A stretch of DNA of 11,392 nucleotides from CAZEDL01 sp964585245 (GCA_964585245.1 CAZPCV010000040.1:1-11392); one strand, 5' to 3'. Positions 1 to 6,342 are shown, counted from the stretch's first letter. Program-made: numbers and translations. The notes: a model not told the origin generated them from the sequence alone.

Positions 1-1
1 G

Positions 2-283
2 CATAATTTAGGATTGATTCAGTTCGATGAATTTGCGCAGCCGTATGAGTGGGCATTGGAATTCGATACTGTTTCAAAACGATTGATTGCCGAGGGCAAC
101 CATGAGGCGCTAATTGATTTCAAAAAATTAGGCCACGCGGCTGCGTTATCGATTCCGACTCCCGAACATTACTTACCGCTCTTGTATACACTCGGCCTGA
201 AACAAAAAAACGAGCCAGTACGGTTTTTTGCCGAGGGGCTCGCTTTCAAAAGTATTTCGATGCGTTCACTGATTATCGGTTAG
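2..283 (+). CDS. DODA/YgiD-type extradiol dioxygenase, C-terminal fragment
   Basis: The reading frame enters from the left edge and ends at TAG 281-283. About 93 C-terminal residues are present, so the gene is cut by the window and the TTG at 14 is not a real start. The fragment begins HNLGLIQ and contains PTPEHYLPLLYTLG, followed by FAEGLAFKSISMRS near the end. These match the end of the LigB-superfamily class III extradiol dioxygenases of the YgiD (4,5-DOPA dioxygenase) type. In that family the HN.L histidine and the PTPEHYLP histidine are active-site or metal-site residues; this is family knowledge recalled, not tested here. Such enzymes open catecholic rings with a non-haem metal, and many bacterial members have no known substrate. 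The stop lies 3 bp from the stop of the convergent lipoprotein gene. The family call is firm; the substrate is unknown. Confidence 0.85.
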   Translation, partial: HNLGLIQFDEFAQPYEWALEFDTVSKRLIAEGNHEALIDFKKLGHAAALSIPTPEHYLPLLYTLGLKQKNEPVRFFAEGLAFKSISMRSLIIG

Positions 284-286
284 CCG

Positions 287-730
287 CTATTCCCAAATAA
301 CGTGCTTGATTCCGGGCAGGCGCAATAAATTTACTTCTACTTCTGGTTTGCAGCGGCATAAAGCGATAGAAATCCCGGCCCAGCCGTCGAGTGCTGGAAT
401 AGAGACCGTATCGCCCTGGACGCTGAAGGTAAGATCTGCCAAGGCATCGTGGCAGGTGCCGCTGGTAGCGAGGAGGGCGACTGATCGGGCATATTCGGCC
501 GGATCACTACTAAGCGGAGTGGTAGTCGACATGGCGGCGGTAATAGTTTGCCGATAGCCGTCCGTATCCATAGCCTCACCATTACAGTACGTTTCTGGAT
601 TGGCAGTAGTAACCAAGTAGGTAGTGGTAGTAGGGGTGGCTGTAGTAGGCGCAGTTTCGCGAGCGCACCCGGCGCCGGCAAGGAGTACGAAAAATCCGAG
701 GACAAAAAAGCGGGCAATAGAATGACGCAT
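287..730 (-). CDS. small Thr-rich predicted lipoprotein, function unknown
   Basis: This 147-residue protein starts at ATG 730-728. The N-terminus is a lipoprotein-type signal: basic residues MRHSIAR, a hydrophobic stretch at about 8-20, then AGAG followed by Cys22. The -3 residue is Gly rather than the usual Leu, so the lipobox is imperfect and the lipid anchor is likely but not certain. A Thr/Pro-rich linker (about 26-42) leads to a compact domain of about 100 residues with Cys at 49, 93, 125 and 127. These could form two disulfides outside the membrane. I do not recognise the family. The C-terminus LPGIKHVIWE is hydrophobic but too short for a membrane segment. No Shine-Dalgarno sequence and no convincing promoter were found in the AT-rich 731-832. 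The gene meets the dioxygenase gene tail to tail with a 3-bp gap. Confidence 0.72.
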   Translation of the reverse strand: MRHSIARFFVLGFFVLLAGAGCARETAPTTATPTTTTYLVTTANPETYCNGEAMDTDGYRQTITAAMSTTTPLSSDPAEYARSVALLATSGTCHDALADLTFSVQGDTVSIPALDGWAGISIALCRCKPEVEVNLLRLPGIKHVIWE

Positions 731-832
731 ATGATTGGTATTAATATGTATCTTAATTAACTTTTCTACCCTAACATATAAGCAGGTAAATAGCTATTTT
801 AGGAAAAAATAGGCTTTTGTGGGAGGTGGTCA

Positions 833-865
833 TAAAATAAAAACCCTTAGGCAAAACCAAAGGGT
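833..865 (-). terminator. intrinsic terminator of the tRNA unit
   Basis: Arms 843-851 (acccttagg) and 857-865 (ccaaagggt) pair over 9 positions with one A-A mismatch around a 5-nt loop. Read on the minus strand the stem is followed by TTTTATTTTA (plus 842-833). It lies about 50 bp past the 3' end of the second minus-strand tRNA, so it most likely ends that transcript. The stretch 731-832 between it and the lipoprotein start holds nothing else I can identify. Confidence 0.75.
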
Positions 866-880
866 GTTAAAGAAAGGGAA

Positions 881-907
881 GGGTCAGAAGCGCTTTGCTA
901 GTGACCC
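881..907 (-). other. imperfect hairpin in the tRNA 3' trailer
   Basis: GGGTCA (881-886) pairs with TGACCC (902-907). A 2x2 internal mismatch follows, then a 3-bp inner stem (889-891 with 897-899) and a 5-nt loop. It sits between the last tRNA and the terminator and has no T tract of its own. It may be a processing or stability element of the precursor; this is inference. Confidence 0.35.
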
Positions 908-913
908 GAGAAA

Positions 914-985
914 TCGCGGTGGAGGGATTCGAACCCTCATCTTTCTGACAATCGTCAGAAGCTCTACCAGTTGAGCTACACCCCG
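914..985 (-). tRNA. tRNA or tRNA-like gene, anticodon undeterminable
   Basis: The minus strand folds as a tRNA of 72 nt. The acceptor 5' strand is CGGGGTG (985-979), followed by T8 A9. The D arm GCTC/GAGC has an AACTGGTA loop with the conserved GG. The T arm is GAGGG-TTCGAAT-CCCTC, and the 3' acceptor strand is CACCGCG (921-915). The discriminator is A914; CCA is not encoded. Two features are wrong for a decoding tRNA. The acceptor has a G3-G70 mismatch. The anticodon arm is a perfect 6-bp stem TTCTGA/TCAGAA with a 6-nt loop CGATTG (or 5 bp with an 8-nt loop), with no U at position 33, so no anticodon can be assigned. It is first-rate in the elbow and abnormal in the anticodon arm. It could be a decayed gene, a specialised tRNA-like RNA, or an assembly-altered gene. 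It is 7 bp downstream of its partner in the same transcript. Confidence 0.65.
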
Positions 986-992
986 AAAAGGA

Positions 993-1067
993 CGGAAACG
1001 GTGGGGTTCGAACCCACGACTCCCGGAACAATGTCCGGGCGCTCTAACCAGTCTGAGCCACGTTTCC
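993..1067 (-). tRNA. tRNA or tRNA-like gene, first of a tandem pair
   Basis: This 75-nt minus-strand gene has a perfect 7-bp acceptor GGAAACG/CGTTTCC. Its D arm is GCTC/GAGC with a 10-nt loop containing GG. Its T arm is GTGGG-TTCGAAC-CCCAC. The discriminator is G and no CCA is encoded. The anticodon arm is CCCGGA/TCCGGG closing a 6-nt loop CATTGT, or equally a 5-bp stem with the 8-nt loop ACATTGTT. Neither gives the normal 7-nt loop with U33, so the amino-acid identity cannot be read. By strict linear numbering both this gene and its neighbour carry ATTGT at positions 34-38, but the stems do not pair in that register. A near-consensus promoter lies 10 bp upstream. The tRNA fold is sound; its decoding role is doubtful. 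Confidence 0.72.
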
Positions 1068-1077
1068 AGACCGGTCC

Positions 1078-1106
1078 ATTCAAGCATGCGTATAGTAAAT
1101 TGTCAA
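1078..1106 (-). promoter_or_regulatory. sigma-70 promoter for the tRNA pair
   Basis: On the minus strand the -35 is TTGACA (1106-1101), with a 17-bp spacer and -10 TTGAAT (1083-1078). The spacer ends in TGC, giving an extended -10. The expected start falls a few bases before the first tRNA nucleotide at 1067, which is the normal geometry for a tRNA promoter. Confidence 0.75.
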
Positions 1107-1194
1107 TGTTTTTGTACACATATTTTTATATCTAGAGATTGAAGTTTTTTAGCTAGGTTGCCTTTTTTATCGGGTATGTTAGAGTAGGCTACGT

Positions 1195-2988
1195 ATGGCT
1201 GATACGCAAGTTATCAAAGACCGTGTAGATATTGTCCAGTTAATCCAGGAATATCTGCCGCTCAAAAAGGCAGGCGCCAATTGGAAAGCGCCTTGCCCAT
1301 TTCATAATGAAAAGTCACCTTCTTTCATGGTGCACCAAGAGAAACAAATTTGGCATTGTTTCGGGTGTGGCAAAGGCGGTGATATTTTTTCGTTTATTCA
1401 AGAAATCGAAGGCCTGGATTTTCCAGAAGCACTCAAATTGTTAGCCGGAAAAGCGGGGGTAAAATTAGAAACATTCGCGCACTCAGCGGTGGAGAGCAGT
1501 TTACGCAATCGATTGTTGTCGATCAATCAAGCGGCTGCCTATTTTTTTCATCGGTTTTTGTTGGAGTTGCCGGCTAGCCAGGCGGCGCGCGAATACTTAG
1601 AAAAACGAGGTTTGAAAATAGAAACAATCACAGCGTGGTCGATCGGTTTTGTGGCCGACCAGTGGGATTTGCTTACTAAATATTTACTGAAAAAAGGTTT
1701 TGCTATTGATGATTTGGTGGCGAGCGGGCTCACGATCAAGCGTGAAGGGGCACCGGCCGGCCAGGGATACTATGATCGGTTTCGGGGGCGGATTATGTTT
1801 CCGATCGCTGATGTGCATGGAGGGGTTGTCGGTTTTACCGGCCGAGTGTTGGTGGAAACGGAACGCTCCGGCGGAAAGTATGTGAACACACCACAAACGG
1901 CCGTGTATGACAAGTCGCGGGTACTCTATGGTTTGCACCAAGCTAAGACAGCTATAAAAACGGCGGATCAGGCTATCATCGTAGAGGGGCAGATGGATGT
2001 GATCAGTTGTCATCAAGCCGGTATGAAAAACGTGGTGGCTGCGTCTGGTACCGCGCTCACACCGGAACAAGTTAAATTAATTAAACGGTATAGTAATAAT
2101 TTGGCGATTTCTTTTGATGCCGATGCGGCCGGGCTCGCGGCTGATAAACGGGGGATTGATAACGCTCTCGCGGCCGGGCTGAGTGTGAAAGTGATTCAAC
2201 TTGCCCCGAGTATTGGTAAAGATGCCGCCGAAGTGCTGCAGTCGAACCCGAAAGCGTGGTTTCAAGCCGTAAAAGAGGCGCAAGAGGTGATGAGTTGGTA
2301 TTTTGCCACTACTCTGCCAGCAGACGCCTTGTCGCTTAGCCCTTCGGAACGCCGACAAATGGCTGCAGTGCTGCTTAGCCGGATTGGCGCTATTTCGTAT
2401 CCGATCGAGCGGGATTATTGGCTCAAAGAGCTGGGCAAACGCCTGGATATCGAGCCTGCCGTGCTGCGTGAAGAACTAAAACGGATTATTGCCGGTACTG
2501 GGCCAAGCTTCAAACATTCGCCTAACCACAGTTTCGCTCCTAAGCAGCCGACCTCCGTTGCCGAAAAATCTGCTCCGGATCGCTTTTCTCTACTTATTGA
2601 ATCATTGTGGTCGCTGATTGTGAAATATCCGGAGTCGTATGGTGGTATTAGTAACGAGCTTAAGGCCTCATATTTTTTGGCTTCGCCCTTTTTGGCACTT
2701 TACGAAGTGTGGCAAAAACAGTATACTAGCGCTGATTTAAAGAAGGCTTCTTTTGCGCCGGAAATACAGGCTACTATCAATCGGCTCCTGCTCCGGGCTG
2801 ATCAACAATTTCCGGATCACGATGCTGCGGCCGCCTTGTCCGAAATTCGTCTGTTTACCGCACAGATAAAAAACGAGTGGCTCAAGCGTGAGCGTAAGCG
2901 ATTGAGTTTTGCCTTGTCCGAGGCGGAGCGAAAAAAAGATACGGAAGCGATTGAAAAAATCGTTAATGAATTGCAAGCTTTAATCTAA
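1195..2988 (+). CDS. dnaG: DNA primase DnaG
   Basis: This is a full-length primase of 597 residues, which synthesises RNA primers for replication. The N-terminal CHC2 zinc domain has ligands Cys34, His37, Cys55 and Cys58 in the contexts APCPFHNEKSPSF and HCFGCGKGGD. The central catalytic core carries TOPRIM signatures: EGQMDV with Glu264, then FDADAAG with Asp308 and Asp310, the expected metal-binding acidic residues. A Pro/Ser/Lys-rich linker at about 435-460 leads to a divergent C-terminal helical domain, where DnaB-binding modules usually sit. I start it at ATG 1195 because MADTQVIKDRVDIVQLIQEYL matches the family N-terminus exactly. No strong Shine-Dalgarno sequence is present, and the promoter upstream is unclear: a weak TATGTT lies shortly before the start. 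rpoD follows after 74 bp without a terminator, the classic primase/sigma arrangement. Confidence 0.97.
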   Translation: MADTQVIKDRVDIVQLIQEYLPLKKAGANWKAPCPFHNEKSPSFMVHQEKQIWHCFGCGKGGDIFSFIQEIEGLDFPEALKLLAGKAGVKLETFAHSAVESSLRNRLLSINQAAAYFFHRFLLELPASQAAREYLEKRGLKIETITAWSIGFVADQWDLLTKYLLKKGFAIDDLVASGLTIKREGAPAGQGYYDRFRGRIMFPIADVHGGVVGFTGRVLVETERSGGKYVNTPQTAVYDKSRVLYGLHQAKTAIKTADQAIIVEGQMDVISCHQAGMKNVVAASGTALTPEQVKLIKRYSNNLAISFDADAAGLAADKRGIDNALAAGLSVKVIQLAPSIGKDAAEVLQSNPKAWFQAVKEAQEVMSWYFATTLPADALSLSPSERRQMAAVLLSRIGAISYPIERDYWLKELGKRLDIEPAVLREELKRIIAGTGPSFKHSPNHSFAPKQPTSVAEKSAPDRFSLLIESLWSLIVKYPESYGGISNELKASYFLASPFLALYEVWQKQYTSADLKKASFAPEIQATINRLLLRADQQFPDHDAAAALSEIRLFTAQIKNEWLKRERKRLSFALSEAERKKDTEAIEKIVNELQALI

Positions 2989-3003
2989 CGTACGGCTTAA
3001 ATA

Positions 3004-3009
3004 TATAAT
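3004..3009 (+). promoter_or_regulatory. perfect -10 box upstream of rpoD
   Basis: TATAAT lies at 3004-3009 in the dnaG-rpoD gap, about 54 bp before the rpoD ATG. A -35 at the right distance would fall on the last codons of dnaG and is poor there (taatct at 2981-2986). An internal promoter that lets rpoD be expressed apart from dnaG is plausible. Confidence 0.45.
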
Positions 3010-3062
3010 AGTTACCCGATACGATTTGGGTCAGGTGGCTATTGTCTATTTAGTTTATTACC

Positions 3063-4430
3063 ATGAGTGCTCAACTCAAAAAAAACAAAATTAGCAAAAG
3101 CGCGCTCGCGCCGAAAAAAAATGCTAAAGTTCAAAACAAGAAAAAAAAGCCGGTAGTAAAAAAACCAGTCAATAAAACTAGTCGGGTAATGTCCAAAGCA
3201 CCGGTCAAAAAATCGGTCTTGGCTAGAGCTGACAAAACCAAATCAGTGAAACGACCATCTGAACCAACCGTGATTGAACCCCCACCAGTTGAACCTACCG
3301 CTGAACAAATTTGGGACTTATTAGTAAAGGGCCGTAATCGCGGCTTTGTGACCGAAACCGAATTAGGACGAGTCTTGACCCGTCCGGAATATTATCTGGA
3401 TTTGTACGAAGGTTTCTTAGATTTGGCTGATAAAAATGGTGTCGCAGTGGTAGAGCCGGCGACTACTTTTTTGGGCGCAAAAGACGAACATAAAGGTATT
3501 TTGAAGCAATTCCAGGGCGCGCAGCCGGACATGGAGACGCCCTTTGATTTGGGGCAAATTTCGTCTGATTCGATCCAGATGTATTTGCGCGAAATTGGCA
3601 AGATCCCGCTTCTTAAAGGTGAAGATGAAGTCTCGCTCGCGAAGCGTAAAGAACGCGGCGATAAGGCGGCAGAACGTAAATTAATCGAAGCCAACCTACG
3701 TTTGGTGGTTTCGATTGCCAAAAAATTCGTCGGCAAAAGTTTGTCGCTTCTCGATTTGATTCAGGAAGGTAATATCGGTTTGTTCCGAGCGGTGAAAAAA
3801 TTTGATTATCGCAAAGGGTATAAATTTTCTACCTATGCCACCTGGTGGATTCGCCAGGCCATTACGCGCGCGTTGGCTGATCAGTCACGCACGATTCGTA
3901 TTCCGGTGCATATGGTCGAAACCATCAACCGGTTCCAGCAAGTGCGTCGCCGGTTGCTTCAGGATTTAGGACGTGACCCGACTGTCGAAGAATTGGCCGC
4001 CGAAATGGGCGAGGAAGTGCCGAAAATTCAGCATATTATCAAAATTTCTCAAGACATGGTGTCGCTCGAAGTTTCGGTGGGTGACGACGATGATGATACC
4101 CAGCTCAGCGATTTTATCGAAGATGTAAAAAATATTTCTCCGGATCGGGCGGCAGCTCTTCAAATTTTACGTGACTACGTCCAGTCTGCAATCAAAGATT
4201 TGGTTCCGCGCGAACAGAAAATTTTGGAAATGCGGTTTGGTTTGGCCGATGGAGTAACGCACACTCTCGAAGAAGTAGGCCAGGAATTTGGCGTATCCGC
4301 CAGATTGAAGCCAAGGCTTTGGAACGAATTCAGGAATCCGAAATTATCCAGAAATTGCGTGATTATTAGGGTGTGTGCAGACTGGGCTGATTTGAGTCGG
4401 ATTGGTTTTGGCCTTCGTCTTCGTTTGTAA
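3063..4430 (+). CDS. rpoD: primary sigma factor (sigma-70), C-terminus frameshifted
   Basis: This is the housekeeping sigma factor that directs RNA polymerase to promoters. Residues 1-75 are a Lys/Ala-rich basic extension, followed by a region 1.1-like helical segment (about 80-125). Region 1.2 is SDSIQMYLREIGKIPLL. Region 2 contains DLIQEGNIGL (231-240) and STYATWWIRQAI (256-267), which bind core and the -10 element. Region 3 follows, then region 4 up to about 411 (REQKILEMRFG, HTLEEVGQEFGV). After Val411 (GTA 4293-4295) the frame is lost. The 44 residues that follow are unlike any sigma factor and run to 4430, almost reaching murG. The true ending, RQIEAKALERIQ through QKLRDY, is encoded in another frame at 4298-4369. 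The missing piece is TRER plus one base, 13 bp in all. As written, the protein lacks a working -35 recognition helix. There is no Shine-Dalgarno sequence; an in-frame TAG at 3051 fixes the start. Confidence 0.95.
   Translation: MSAQLKKNKISKSALAPKKNAKVQNKKKKPVVKKPVNKTSRVMSKAPVKKSVLARADKTKSVKRPSEPTVIEPPPVEPTAEQIWDLLVKGRNRGFVTETELGRVLTRPEYYLDLYEGFLDLADKNGVAVVEPATTFLGAKDEHKGILKQFQGAQPDMETPFDLGQISSDSIQMYLREIGKIPLLKGEDEVSLAKRKERGDKAAERKLIEANLRLVVSIAKKFVGKSLSLLDLIQEGNIGLFRAVKKFDYRKGYKFSTYATWWIRQAITRALADQSRTIRIPVHMVETINRFQQVRRRLLQDLGRDPTVEELAAEMGEEVPKIQHIIKISQDMVSLEVSVGDDDDDTQLSDFIEDVKNISPDRAAALQILRDYVQSAIKDLVPREQKILEMRFGLADGVTHTLEEVGQEFGVSARLKPRLWNEFRNPKLSRNCVIIRVCADWADLSRIGFGLRLRL
4298..4369 (+). 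pseudogene. rpoD: out-of-frame remnant of rpoD region 4.2
   Basis: Read from CGC 4298 in the shifted frame, this segment encodes RQIEAKALERIQ, ESEII, QKLRDY and then TAG (4367-4369). That is the standard end of region 4.2 and the C-terminus of a primary sigma factor. Restoring 13 bp between GTA (4293-4295) and this point would rejoin it to the upstream frame and give a protein of about 439 residues. It is listed separately because a conceptual translation of the main frame misses it. Confidence 0.9.
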
Positions 4431-4434
4431 AAAT

Positions 4435-5508
4435 ATGAAAATTATCCTCTCGGGCGGTGGAACGTTAGGGCCAGTAGTGCCGCTTTTAGCAATTGCAGAA
4501 GTGTGTCGCGCTTATCATCCGGACACCGAATTTTTGTGGGTGGGGACCAAGAACGGACCCGAAAAATTCGTGGTAGAAGCGAGCGGTATGAAATTTACTG
4601 CTATAGGCGCTGGCAAATGGCGGCGCTATTTTTCATTATTGAATATCGCTGATATTTGGCGGGTGGGGAGTGCTTTTTTTCAGAGTTTGATTGTTCTGTG
4701 GGAGTTTAAACCGCAACTATTGATTTCGGCTGGGGGGTTTGTCAGTGTGCCGCTGCACTGGGCCGCAGCATTGTTGGGGATCCCTACCTGGGTGCATCAG
4801 CAAGATTTACGCATTGGTCTCGCCAATCGTTTGATGTTCCCGATTGCGCGAAAGATTACGACCGCTCTAGAAGAAACCACTATTACCTTGCCCAAGAAAA
4901 AGACAGTCTGGCTTGGTAATCCTTCTCGTAATTTAGACGGAGTTTCTCTCGAAGAAGCCTATCGGTTTTTTGATATTCCCTATGGAGCGCCGGTGATTTT
5001 TGCTTTGGGAGGAGGGACCGGCTCTAATACGATTAATACTTTGATTGCTCAAGCGTTGCCCGGTTGGCCAAGCGATTGGCATGTGATTCATTTGGTTGGT
5101 AAAGAGCGCCAGGCTGAGATGGCGGTACGCTCGGCCAAGATTTTCCCTAATTATCACGTGTTTGATTTTTTCACGACAGAAATGCGTTTGGCGTATGCAC
5201 TCGCGCAGGTAGTGATTGCGCGAGCTGGTTTTGCGACGATCACGGAGGTAGCGGCATTGGCTAAGCCGACTATTCTCGTACCGATGCCGAACACTCATCA
5301 AGCAGAAAATGCGACCTGGTTTGCCAGTCGCAACGGAGTGGTTTTGTTTAATGAACAAATTGATTCTGCCTTAAAATTAACTCAGGTAGTTAAACATTTG
5401 TTGCTAAATCCGGCAGAAGGAGCGGCATTGGGGAGTCGCCTTCATCAATTGCTGCCGCAAGCAAAATCAGAGCAGATTATTAAAATTATCGAAGAATTAA
5501 CTCGCTAG
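4435..5508 (+). CDS. murG: MurG-like UDP-GlcNAc glycosyltransferase
   Basis: This is a 357-residue GT-B enzyme of the MurG family, which adds GlcNAc to undecaprenyl-PP-MurNAc-pentapeptide on the inner face of the membrane to form lipid II. I place the start at ATG 4435 because MKIILSGGGT is the family N-terminus; the upstream TTG at 4402 lies in the frameshifted rpoD tail. Visible motifs are the first glycine loop GGGTLGPVVP (7-16), SAGGFVSVP, HQQD (121-124, where E. coli has HEQN), a second glycine loop GGGTGS (192-197), RAGFATITE (263-271, with the conserved Glu), and THQAENA. Two expected residues differ: Gly11 is Leu, and the loop histidine normally at 13 is Pro. The family is clear and the length normal. 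Whether it makes lipid II or a related glycolipid is less certain. It is probably cotranscribed with rpoD and ends before a strong terminator. Confidence 0.85.
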   Translation: MKIILSGGGTLGPVVPLLAIAEVCRAYHPDTEFLWVGTKNGPEKFVVEASGMKFTAIGAGKWRRYFSLLNIADIWRVGSAFFQSLIVLWEFKPQLLISAGGFVSVPLHWAAALLGIPTWVHQQDLRIGLANRLMFPIARKITTALEETTITLPKKKTVWLGNPSRNLDGVSLEEAYRFFDIPYGAPVIFALGGGTGSNTINTLIAQALPGWPSDWHVIHLVGKERQAEMAVRSAKIFPNYHVFDFFTTEMRLAYALAQVVIARAGFATITEVAALAKPTILVPMPNTHQAENATWFASRNGVVLFNEQIDSALKLTQVVKHLLLNPAEGAALGSRLHQLLPQAKSEQIIKIIEELTR

Positions 5509-5540
5509 GCTTTGTTAGCTTACGTGTAAGATTAATAATA

Positions 5541-5571
5541 AAACTCCGACTAGTATGCTGTCGGAGTTTTT
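5541..5571 (+). terminator. intrinsic terminator after murG
   Basis: AAACTCCGAC (5541-5550) and GTCGGAGTTT (5560-5569) form a perfect 10-bp stem with a 9-nt loop. The T run continues to 5571. It closes the dnaG-rpoD-murG cluster 32 bp after the murG stop. Confidence 0.92.
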
Positions 5572-5589
5572 AATTTAGAGTTTTTCGTT

Positions 5590-5599
5590 GGCCTAGGCC
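5590..5599. repeat. 10-bp perfect palindrome GGCCTAGGCC
   Basis: This GC-rich palindrome stands in the AT-rich gap between murG and msrB (5572-5689). I find no ORF, tRNA or terminator in the rest of that gap. It may be a protein-binding site or chance. Confidence 0.3.
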
Positions 5600-5689
5600 T
5601 CCTTAGTACCAGGGCCATAATTTCTCGGCGGATTGCCACTTGCCTGAGGTTTTATCATAAAAATATGAGTTGACCATTGTTAAGTTTAT

Positions 5690-5717
5690 TTGACATTAAT
5701 GCGTGGTGCAGTATACT
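5690..5717 (+). promoter_or_regulatory. sigma-70 promoter of msrB
   Basis: The -35 is TTGACA (5690-5695), the spacer is 16 bp and the -10 is TATACT (5712-5717). The predicted start near 5724 gives a leader of only about 17 nt before the ATG at 5741, with no Shine-Dalgarno sequence in it. Confidence 0.8.
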
Positions 5718-5740
5718 AACTACTCCTACTGTTTTAGCTT

Positions 5741-6307
5741 ATGAATCATCCGAACAAACGCTTTTATTTTTTACCGCTCGTTGCAGTAGTGTTTGTAGTT
5801 ATTGTTGGTCTGTATGATTGGTCGGTGCGTAAATCACCCTCTGTACACGAGATTGTACCCCGCGAGGAGTTCCAGCCGCTATTGGCCTTACCCTCGAGCA
5901 CGATTCCGACAACCGAAGAAGGCTGGAAAGAAAAATTAACTCCAGAGCAATTTTATATTTTACGCCAAGCAGGAACAGAGCGCCCATTTAGCAGTCCGCT
6001 CGATTTCGAGACTCGCCCCGGCACTTATTTTGCAGCTGATTGCGGAGTACCTTTATTCCGGTCGGAGCAAAAATACGATTCTGGTACGGGTTGGCCTAGT
6101 TTTTGGGCTCCTATCAAAGAAGATGTGGTACTCTTAAGGCCTGATTATTCGCTGCCGTTTTCTCCGCGGGTCGAGGTGTTATCGCCGTGCGGCGGGCATC
6201 TGGGCCATGTGTTTGATGATGGGCCCGCTCCAACCGGAAAGAGGTATTGTATGAATGGAGACGCACTAATTTTTGTACCAGATAGCCCTACCAGTTCGCC
6301 AAAATAG
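5741..6307 (+). CDS. msrB: membrane-anchored methionine-R-sulfoxide reductase MsrB
   Basis: This 188-residue protein reduces the R form of protein methionine sulfoxide. A signal-anchor helix at about 8-25 and a linker to about 58 place the enzyme outside the membrane. The SelR/MsrB domain (about 60-182) shows LTPEQFYILRQAGTERPFS, GTGWPSFW (115-122), GGHLGHVFDDGP (151-162) and the catalytic Cys170 in RYCMNG. Several normal cysteines are missing. The resolving Cys of the SGCGWPSF motif is Thr116. In each of the two structural CxxC zinc motifs only the second Cys remains (Cys101 in AADCGVPLF, Cys150 in SPCGGHLGH). Zinc binding as in the standard enzyme is therefore unlikely. Regeneration must use Cys101 or Cys150, or act directly on the sulfenic acid. 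The fold assignment is secure; the anchoring is strongly suggested by the N-terminus. Confidence 0.93.
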   Translation: MNHPNKRFYFLPLVAVVFVVIVGLYDWSVRKSPSVHEIVPREEFQPLLALPSSTIPTTEEGWKEKLTPEQFYILRQAGTERPFSSPLDFETRPGTYFAADCGVPLFRSEQKYDSGTGWPSFWAPIKEDVVLLRPDYSLPFSPRVEVLSPCGGHLGHVFDDGPAPTGKRYCMNGDALIFVPDSPTSSPK

Positions 6308-6313
6308 CCGTGG

Positions 6314-6342
6314 TTAACGCATAGAGGCAAATATGATATACT
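6314..6342 (+). promoter_or_regulatory. possible upstream promoter for the FN3-like gene
   Basis: TTAACG (6314-6319), a 17-bp gap and TATACT (6337-6342) have promoter spacing with a fair -10 and a weaker -35. It would add about 60 nt of leader relative to the better promoter downstream. Confidence 0.35.

Noticed and set aside
306..760. Plus-strand ORFs and a second minus-strand frame across the lipoprotein gene
   Set aside because: They overlap a gene with a clear signal peptide and a coherent composition, and their own products have no recognisable features.
884..1087. 67-codon minus-strand ORF over the tRNA region
   Set aside because: It is a translation of the two tRNA genes (typical RGFEPHR and GVAQLVE shadow peptides), not a protein gene.
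1107..1194. Promoter of dnaG (TTGCCT with TAGAGT, or TATGTT alone)
   Set aside because: Each candidate matches consensus poorly and one would give an almost leaderless mRNA, so I do not list it as a feature.
3014..3031. Small hairpin upstream of rpoD (ACCCGA with TTTGGGT)
   Set aside because: It has six pairs including a wobble, and the predicted transcript start falls inside it, so it is unlikely to be a leader structure.
4402..4434. TTG start giving murG eleven extra codons
   Set aside because: The extension (MVLAFVFVCKN) comes from the frameshifted rpoD tail region, and the family N-terminus begins exactly at ATG 4435.
4370..4434. Promoter or terminator between rpoD and murG
   Set aside because: TTGAGT at 4392 has no acceptable -10 at 16-18 bp, and no GC stem with a T tract is present.
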